Assembly: GCF_015207875.1 (NCBI RefSeq)
Contig: NZ_JADEVZ010000038.1
Span: 1-46,224 of the forward strand
Source of the DNA: Dolichospermum sp. LEGE 00240
GTDB taxonomy: Bacteria > Cyanobacteriota > Cyanobacteriia > Cyanobacteriales > Nostocaceae
Direction of reading: 5' to 3'
Length of the DNA stretch: 46,224 bases
Shown piece by piece: positions 40,384-46,224 of the stretch. The stretch's first letter is position 1, and each line of letters opens with the position of its first letter. The notes beneath the pieces were generated by a model, which saw nothing but the letters and a program-made list of their open reading frames with translations, did no database searches and had not been told where the DNA came from. The position numbers were made by a program, and so were the translations under genes.

Positions 40384-43300
40384 TTAGTCATCTTCTTCAT
40401 CTATTTCTTCCAAATTTAAAAGTGGTAACTCACTCTGAACTTCTAAAGAATTAGATTTTTCTAACTCTGTTGGTTGTGGAAATTCCGTAGCTGCAAATAA
40501 TTCACTGTTAATCACTTCCTCAAATAAAGAAGATAACTCAGGATATAAATCTACAGTAGCATCTAAAACCCACAGTAAATCAAGTAATTCATGATCAAAT
40601 TGCCAAGTTTGAGGACGAATATCATCTAAAGGTGAAGACTTTTTACCAGCACTGTCTCTCATTCTATAAGCTAACCAAGATTTGACAACTTCTAAACCGG
40701 AAACACTAAAATTATAAACTTCAGGACGGACATTTTCAAATACACCTAGACCAACTTTTAATTCTTGTGTAACGACATTATAAGAAAATTCTGTAGGATA
40801 ATCGTTTACTGTATTGGGTATTCCTATTTGACAACGAACTCTACCAATAGGAATTTTACCACTGGGAACAAACCTTTCACAATAGGTATGTAACCAAGCT
40901 AAAGTGCGTCCTATTTCTACTACTTTAATAAATAAATCCCTATCTTTTGTAATGGGAATCCTTGGACCAGGTGTTTCTAGTTCATGCCAAAATTCTTTCA
41001 CATATTTGGGAGTTGCAAGTATTCCATAACAGTAAGCAAATAAGTCCTCTGGGGAAATATTATAATTGAGAGTATTACTAAGAATTTCCAAGAATCCAGT
41101 AGTAATATTAGGTTCAGTAGCTTCATAATTTCTCCAAAGGGGAATAATATGTTTAGCACCAAAAGAACCACGAAAATGATCTAAATCAGGAATTAATGAA
41201 GTAGCAACTGCTGATTGACCATTACCTAAAACATTAGTTAATAAACTTGTCATATAAACCTGTTTATTACTATGAGAACGTCGTAAATTTGGTCTGGGGC
41301 GATCGCACAATCTATTATCTAATAAAGCCCATTGACGATCAAAACTTCGATAAGCATAACGAATTGGTTCTACAGGTAAATCTTTTGATAGTAAATTAGC
41401 AATGGGAGCTAATAAATTTGCTCTATCTTCTAATGAAGGATACTGTTTACTAATTTTTCTAGCATCTGTTTCTTTAAACAGCTTTTTCTGTGTTCCTGGG
41501 GATTTACTAGCATTAATCAAAGTTTGCCAACGTTCCTGTAAAACTTCCTTATTTTCACCGATAGTCCATTTTCGCTTAAATTGAATCCCGTTTTCTTGCC
41601 AAGGAAATAAATCAGTTAACTTTGCCCATCGCCAATAATTGCTATAACTTACAGGTAAAAATAAATCAGTCCAATTTGTAGAACATTCTCGCCATTTTAA
41701 ATCTTGAAAAGAATGGATATTTTCTAAAGTTGCTAGTTTTTCTTCAGTTGTACCATCAATTCTGGTAAAATGAACCTTAGCAGGAATTTCAGGTTGAGGC
41801 TGATTGTAACAAACACCAATAGCAATAGCCACAGGAGTTTGAATTGCAAATACATTTTCGGTTTTTCTTGCCCCTAAATTATCACCTTCCAAATCAATAA
41901 TCCAAAGTTCATCAAATGTTTGACGCATCACTTTTCGCATTCCCGCAAATCCGGGTCCACGCAAATAGGAAGAAGCAGTAATAAAACTGATAATTCCGGC
42001 TTTATTTTCTTCATTAGCTTCAAATACTTTCCATAACGCCCAACGCCAAAAATAAACATAGTCATTATATAAATTTTTAGCATGAACACCATAACCTATT
42101 GCTGTTAATGGTTCAAGAAAATCCTCTAAAATAGGACGTTTTCTGATCAATTGCTCATTTTCATCAATTTTTTGTTCATCATCTCCAAATCTTACCCATC
42201 CACCTTTTCTTTTCTCATTCATTAAATCATCTTCATCAATTGTTTGACGGTTATAAGGTGGATTTCCTATACAAACCATCACTGGTGTATTTTGTTTAAT
42301 CTTCTGAGCGCGTTTATATTCTTCACCTAAAGATTTATAAATTAAAGGTAAATTACCACTTAATTTAGCATAGGGAGATTCTAAAGTATCACTTAAATAT
42401 ACATGAACTCCATTTTCTGGTAAAGTCCCCCCTTCACTTAAAATTTGTTGAGTCAAACGTAAATGGGCAACAGCATAAGGACCTACTAAAATTTCAAAAG
42501 CGTGAATATTTGCTGCCGCATTTGTAGCAGCAGAAACTTTCATTCCTTTTCCTCGTAAATTACTAATTTGATCCAGTCCATGTTTAATAGCTGTTAAAAT
42601 ATAAGTTCCTGTACCACAAGCAGGATCTAAAGTAATAACCTTATCATCTACAAAAGAAAATTCAGCATCAAAATGTTCTGCTAATAATTTAGCTATTAAT
42701 CTTACTTGTGTTTTAATCACAGGAATGGGAGTATAATAAACACCTCTTTCTTTTCGCATTTTCGGATCATATTTAGCCAGAAAATCCTCATAAAAATATA
42801 ACCAAGGATCTTGAGAACCATCTTTATTTAGTGCTGTAATATCAATAGCTGCAATTATTCTTTCTAATAAATTTACAGAAACTTCTATTTGTTCCCGTGC
42901 TGCTTCATCACCTAATATTTTTAAAGCATCAGCTAGTAAATTATGACCTGTTCTAATAGTTTTAACAGCTTGTGGTAAAGATAAATCATCTGCACCGGAA
43001 AATCTGGCTAATAAAAGTGCATAGGTTAAGGTTTGAGCATAAGCATCTGCAAATTGTTGATTATCTGCATCAGAAAATAAATAATGTCGCCAATCTTTAG
43101 CAACTTGACTTAAATTAGATTCAGGATCTTCAAGAGCAGTTAAAACATCTTTTCTTAATAAGCGACAAATAGGAGCAAGCATTTCTGCTAAAGCTTTAGG
43201 TGTAGAAGGAACAATAGGTTGCCAATTAAAGAAATCACGTAATAATATTAGTAAATCATTAGCATTTTGAGCAGTGATAGCTGATGCACCCTTAGCAGTA

Positions 43301-43728
43301 ATATCTCCTGAAAATTTAATGATCTTTCCTACTTTTTCACCTGTGCGATAAATTCCCCAACTATTACCATCTGTATAAATCAAATTTGGGAGACTTTTGA
43401 ACTTTTCCCATTGTTGTTTATCATCCCCTTTCAACTTATTGGGATCTGCGCCTTTTCCTGGTGCTTTTAGTTCAATATGTCCCATTAAAAGACCATTAAT
43501 TGTTATTCCCATATCTGGCCTTCCTGAAAGTACCTTTTCTCGGACTTCAGTAACTACTACAATAGATAAATTTAAAATATTTGCTGCTGATTTTAACAAA
43601 TTTTCAATTGGTAATCTTAATTGATCTTCTGCACCAAAGGAGACAGAAGAAAGTGAAAATTTAGTAGTTAAATCTTTTGCATAGTCTTGAAGATGAGATA
43701 AAAATTGAATTTCAGGATTACTAGACAT
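40384..43728 (-). CDS. single-chain restriction-modification enzyme (PD-(D/E)xK nuclease + N6-adenine methyltransferase)
   Basis: The protein is 1114 aa. The N-terminus (about 35-150) has a nuclease motif 'GRPDMGITINGLLMGHIELK', i.e. D72 and E86-x-K88. A helical connector follows, then an adenine methyltransferase with motif I 'DPACGTGTYI' (368-377) and motif IV NPPY (489-492). The C-terminal part has 'LLDNRLCDRPRPNLRRS' and looks like the target-recognition region of type ISP enzymes. I see no helicase motifs, so it resembles a type IIG-like fusion rather than a full type ISP enzyme. It is a stand-alone defence gene with no separate specificity subunit nearby. Confidence 0.85.
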   Translation of the reverse strand: MSSNPEIQFLSHLQDYAKDLTTKFSLSSVSFGAEDQLRLPIENLLKSAANILNLSIVVVTEVREKVLSGRPDMGITINGLLMGHIELKAPGKGADPNKLKGDDKQQWEKFKSLPNLIYTDGNSWGIYRTGEKVGKIIKFSGDITAKGASAITAQNANDLLILLRDFFNWQPIVPSTPKALAEMLAPICRLLRKDVLTALEDPESNLSQVAKDWRHYLFSDADNQQFADAYAQTLTYALLLARFSGADDLSLPQAVKTIRTGHNLLADALKILGDEAAREQIEVSVNLLERIIAAIDITALNKDGSQDPWLYFYEDFLAKYDPKMRKERGVYYTPIPVIKTQVRLIAKLLAEHFDAEFSFVDDKVITLDPACGTGTYILTAIKHGLDQISNLRGKGMKVSAATNAAANIHAFEILVGPYAVAHLRLTQQILSEGGTLPENGVHVYLSDTLESPYAKLSGNLPLIYKSLGEEYKRAQKIKQNTPVMVCIGNPPYNRQTIDEDDLMNEKRKGGWVRFGDDEQKIDENEQLIRKRPILEDFLEPLTAIGYGVHAKNLYNDYVYFWRWALWKVFEANEENKAGIISFITASSYLRGPGFAGMRKVMRQTFDELWIIDLEGDNLGARKTENVFAIQTPVAIAIGVCYNQPQPEIPAKVHFTRIDGTTEEKLATLENIHSFQDLKWRECSTNWTDLFLPVSYSNYWRWAKLTDLFPWQENGIQFKRKWTIGENKEVLQERWQTLINASKSPGTQKKLFKETDARKISKQYPSLEDRANLLAPIANLLSKDLPVEPIRYAYRSFDRQWALLDNRLCDRPRPNLRRSHSNKQVYMTSLLTNVLGNGQSAVATSLIPDLDHFRGSFGAKHIIPLWRNYEATEPNITTGFLEILSNTLNYNISPEDLFAYCYGILATPKYVKEFWHELETPGPRIPITKDRDLFIKVVEIGRTLAWLHTYCERFVPSGKIPIGRVRCQIGIPNTVNDYPTEFSYNVVTQELKVGLGVFENVRPEVYNFSVSGLEVVKSWLAYRMRDSAGKKSSPLDDIRPQTWQFDHELLDLLWVLDATVDLYPELSSLFEEVINSELFAATEFPQPTELEKSNSLEVQSELPLLNLEEIDEEDD

Positions 43729-44115
43729 ATTACAAAAACCCTAATAATGATTGACGCAGGAATACATGTGTCTAATTATCTTAGTGTATATTTTTTAGGT
43801 TAATTTTATTGATACAGAGAACTATATTAAACTTAACAATTATATGTATTATAGATAATTAGGTTAATAAAATAAAACCAAACTGTGTAAATAAAGGTAA
43901 AATTCCTGGAAACTTCTTCATTCTTGCACTGCTGTACCACAATTTTCAACCCCAACCTTATATCTTAGAAGTGGGCTTTCCCTCCTACATCCTGCTATAT
44001 GATCAAAATCAGGAATTATTTACACAATAGATAAAGGAAGTGACAAAAGTATGGCAACACCATCCTCAATCATTCCTCTCTTACCCCTGAAGTCCTTACT
44101 TATACATTAAATCAG
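43729..44115. other. gene-free region with decayed family A MITE
   Basis: 43857-43967 matches family A MITEs ('AATAAAACCAAACTGTGTAAA', 'CACAATTTTCAACCCCAACC') but both terminal repeats have decayed. The rest is AT-rich. A 19-codon ATG frame at 44052-44111 just upstream of the permease has no known family. Confidence 0.55.
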
Positions 44116-45210
44116 ATGCGCCGTTTTGCTTCTTTGCAAACTCTGTTAATTTATGGACTCAGTGGACCAATTATCGCCCTCAATATCTGGCTACTGTCTG
44201 TATTATTCCATTTTTTCCAAAATCCAATTACTATTCTTAGCATTGCGGCAATTCTGGCTTTTCTATTGAATTACCCGGTGAAGTTACTTGAGAAAGTGCG
44301 AATTACCCGCACTCAAGCAGTAATTATTGTTTTACTGCTGACCTTAACTTTGTTTATTGTTTTGGGTGTTACCCTCGTACCAATGGTCATTGACCAAACC
44401 ATTCAATTGTTAAATAAGATTCCTGATTGGTTAGCGACTAGTCAAGCTAATTTGGATCACTTAGAAAGTTTAGCAAAGCAGCGACGATTATCTATAGATT
44501 TAAAGCTGGTAACAAACCAAATAAATGCTAATATTCAGAATTTAGTACAGCAAATAGCTTCAGGGGCGGTAGGATTTGCCGGCACACTGTTATCAGGAAT
44601 ACTGAACGTAGTATTGGTCATTGTTCTCGCTTTTTATATGCTCATATATGGCGATCGGGTTTGGTTTGGTTTAGTTAACATCCTCCCGTCTAATACTAGT
44701 ATTCCTTTTAGCCGCTCATTACAGTTAAACTTCCAAAACTTTTTTTTGAGCCAATTATTGCTAGGACTATTTATGATCGTAGCCCTGACACCGATTTTCT
44801 TATTTCTGAAAGTTCCATTTGCCCTGTTGTTTGCTATTATTATCGGTATTTCTGGGCTTATTCCCGTTGTTGGTGCAACTTTAGGCATTGGTTTAGTCAC
44901 ATTGTTGGTATTAATCCAAAATTGGTGGTTAGCCTTTCCAGTCGCTACAATGGCAATTATCATGCAACAAATTAAAGACAATTTGTTAGCACCAAAATTG
45001 ATGGGCAATTTTATTGGACTTAACCCTTTATGGATTTTTATCGCTATTTTAATGGGATTTGAAATTGCTGGATTATTAGGAACACTTGTTGCTGTACCAA
45101 TTGCCGGAACTATCAAAGGCACTTTCGATGCCATTAAAGGCAGTGATCACAGTGATTTTGTCTCTAGTTTTCGGGCTAATTACGGCTCAGAATTTGAAGA
45201 AGATAAATAA
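44116..45210 (+). CDS. AI-2E family (PerM/YdiK-like) membrane transporter
   Basis: This 364-aa protein has about eight membrane segments: two at the N-terminus, a soluble helical part (about 100-155), then five or six from 155 to 335. Hallmarks include 'FLLNYPVKLLEK', 'VVLVIVLAFYMLIYGDRVW', 'ISGLIPVVGATLGI', 'QQIKDNLLAPKLMG' and 'GFEIAGLLGTLVAVPIAGTIK'. The family includes putative exporters of autoinducer-2 and sodium/proton antiporters, so the substrate is open. No Shine-Dalgarno sequence is seen at the ATG. Confidence 0.92.
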   Translation: MRRFASLQTLLIYGLSGPIIALNIWLLSVLFHFFQNPITILSIAAILAFLLNYPVKLLEKVRITRTQAVIIVLLLTLTLFIVLGVTLVPMVIDQTIQLLNKIPDWLATSQANLDHLESLAKQRRLSIDLKLVTNQINANIQNLVQQIASGAVGFAGTLLSGILNVVLVIVLAFYMLIYGDRVWFGLVNILPSNTSIPFSRSLQLNFQNFFLSQLLLGLFMIVALTPIFLFLKVPFALLFAIIIGISGLIPVVGATLGIGLVTLLVLIQNWWLAFPVATMAIIMQQIKDNLLAPKLMGNFIGLNPLWIFIAILMGFEIAGLLGTLVAVPIAGTIKGTFDAIKGSDHSDFVSSFRANYGSEFEEDK

Positions 45211-45402
45211 ATTGGTCAGTGGTCAGTTATCAGTTGTCAGTGGTTAGTTGTCATTGAGAAAATTCTTTTTTCTTCTTTCTTCTGAACTACTGAACTCCTG
45301 AACTACTGATAGCGCAGCGTGGCGTTAGCCATACTTCTGACTTCTGACTTCTGACTTCTGATTCCTGACTCCTGACTCCTCATATACTAAATTTTGAACT
45401 AA
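45211..45402. repeat. STRR heptamer block
   Basis: TCAGTTGTCAGTGG-type and TTCTGAC heptamers (about 45341-45382) flank a GATAGCGCAGCGTGGCGTTAG repeat at 45308-45329 that also occurs at about 9941. It leaves no obvious promoter for scpA other than the sequence within the repeats. Confidence 0.8.
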
Positions 45403-46194
45403 ATGGATGCAGTCGAACTATTAGAAACAATTACACACCTCATTGAGCAAGCTGAAAAAGGGGAAATTGACCCTTGGGACGTGCGAGTTATTGAGGTGAT
45501 TGACCATTACTTAGAATTGATGGCTCCAGAAGCAAGAACTATCAGAGGCTATGAAAGTGACTTGTCTCAATCTGGACAGGCTTTTTTATCAGCATCAATG
45601 CTTGTATTATTTAAAGCTAATACATTAATGCAGTTGTCTACAGTATATAATAACTCAGAAGAAGTTGTAGATGATACACTATTAGAAATTGAGGATAGAT
45701 TGTTATATCCAGCCCATCGTTTGCAACTGGAGCAACACTTACGCCGTCGTCCGGCAGCTATGCCACCCCCAAAACGGCGGGTAACTTTACAAGAGTTAAT
45801 AGACCAGTTACAAATTATGGCCAGCCAACTAAAGCTGGTAGAAACAGTAGATAAACCTAAGCGACTGAAACGTCAACCTAGTGTGCAAACTATGAGGGAA
45901 GCCCTAGAGTTAGCACACCAGGAAAATCTAACGGAAGTCGCGCTAGAACTAGAGCAAGTATTAAATTATGCTGCTAAAGGGCAAAATTTAGAGGAACAAT
46001 GCTGGAATTTAGAACAACTGATAGATTTGTGGATAAAGACAAAACAACTAGAGAAAAAAGCTTCTCATCATGAATCAGAACACGGTGACATAGTTAGCGT
46101 TTTTTGGGCGTTATTACTGCTATCGGCTCAATCTAAGGTAGAACTATTTCAACAAGAATTTTACCAAGAAATTCAAATCCGCCTACTTACTTAA
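45403..46194 (+). CDS. scpA: segregation and condensation protein A
   Basis: This 263-aa kleisin subunit of the SMC-ScpA-ScpB complex acts in chromosome compaction and segregation. The N-terminal helical domain shows 'LLETITHLIEQAEKGEIDPWDV' (about 6-27) and 'FLSASMLVLFKANTLM'. The central part is charged, and the C-terminal winged-helix domain ends 'SVFWALLLLSAQSKVELFQQ' then 'EFYQEIQIRLLT', typical of the kleisin end that contacts the SMC head. The length is that of the family. Confidence 0.93.
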   Translation: MDAVELLETITHLIEQAEKGEIDPWDVRVIEVIDHYLELMAPEARTIRGYESDLSQSGQAFLSASMLVLFKANTLMQLSTVYNNSEEVVDDTLLEIEDRLLYPAHRLQLEQHLRRRPAAMPPPKRRVTLQELIDQLQIMASQLKLVETVDKPKRLKRQPSVQTMREALELAHQENLTEVALELEQVLNYAAKGQNLEEQCWNLEQLIDLWIKTKQLEKKASHHESEHGDIVSVFWALLLLSAQSKVELFQQEFYQEIQIRLLT

Positions 46195-46195
46195 A

Positions 46196-46224
46196 GGCAG
46201 GGAGCAGGGGGCAGGGGGCAGGGG
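46196..46224. repeat. STRR repeats at window end
   Basis: GCAGGGA and GCAGGGG heptamers begin right after the scpA stop and run off the window. The array is cut off by the edge. Confidence 0.8.

Noticed and set aside
44052-44111. 19-codon frame as a leader peptide for the permease gene
   Set aside because: It has no attenuator-type structure or conserved sequence to support a regulatory role.
44634-45134. 166-codon minus-strand frame inside the AI-2E permease
   Set aside because: It is an antisense shadow of a clear membrane protein gene and has no ribosome binding site or family likeness.

Overview
The window is AT-rich chromosomal DNA from a filamentous, probably heterocyst-forming cyanobacterium (Nostocales, Anabaena/Dolichospermum-like). 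The evidence is the many GCGATCGC (HIP1) octamers, arrays of 7-bp STRR repeats (GGGAATA, TGTCAGT, TGCCTNT and TTCTGAC types), a CP12 gene, receiver/histidine-kinase hybrids, a NACHT-WD40 protein, and several toxin-antitoxin (TA) modules. No rRNA, tRNA or CRISPR was recognised.

Layout. 1-4.3 kb: an M48-like membrane protein that has lost its zinc site, prfC, and a 27-copy heptamer array. 4.3-9.7 kb: a signalling cluster with a truncated response regulator, two receiver-histidine kinases that share an almost identical kinase half, a receiver relic, and a receiver/degenerate-GGDEF/EAL protein. Copies of a TA-flanked MITE abut the first ATG of two of these genes. 10.3-12.2 kb: a DUF1361 protein and tlyA. 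12.5-20 kb: a defence/TA island with RelE-HigA, an AbrB antitoxin with a truncated PIN toxin, a 1402-aa STAND protein with a nuclease-like N-terminus, a NACHT domain and 14 near-identical WD40 blades, CP12, and a MazF pair. 20.2-25.6 kb: a dynamin-like GTPase with DUF697, and a branched-chain/neutral amino-acid ABC operon (livM, a PD-(D/E)xK-like gene, livG) that continues into hicAB. The livG-hicAB end has been tandemly duplicated and the extra livG copy has decayed. 25.7-28.4 kb: pgi and a parvulin-like isomerase.

28.5-32.3 kb is the most interesting part. Three small precursor peptides with double-glycine leaders lie upstream of an APH-type kinase and a HopA1-family protein, all on the minus strand. 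A kinase plus a HopA1-type lyase is the dehydration pair of class V lanthipeptides and thioamitides, so this looks like a RiPP locus. All three predicted cores lack cysteine, so ordinary lanthionine rings cannot form within them. A parvulin-like gene converges on the cluster.

32.5-46.2 kb: a peroxiredoxin divergent from a PerR/Fur regulator with a 7-1-7 palindrome between them, a DUF4870 protein, hemB, and Phd-VapC inserted between the real hemB 3' end and a duplicated one. These are followed by a HigB relic with intact HigA, an SLH-domain porin-like protein, pdxH, two further MITE types, a 1114-aa single-chain restriction-modification enzyme, an AI-2E-family permease, and scpA at the edge.

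Functions are assigned from motifs read by eye. No database search was possible, and start codons are noted where they are uncertain.
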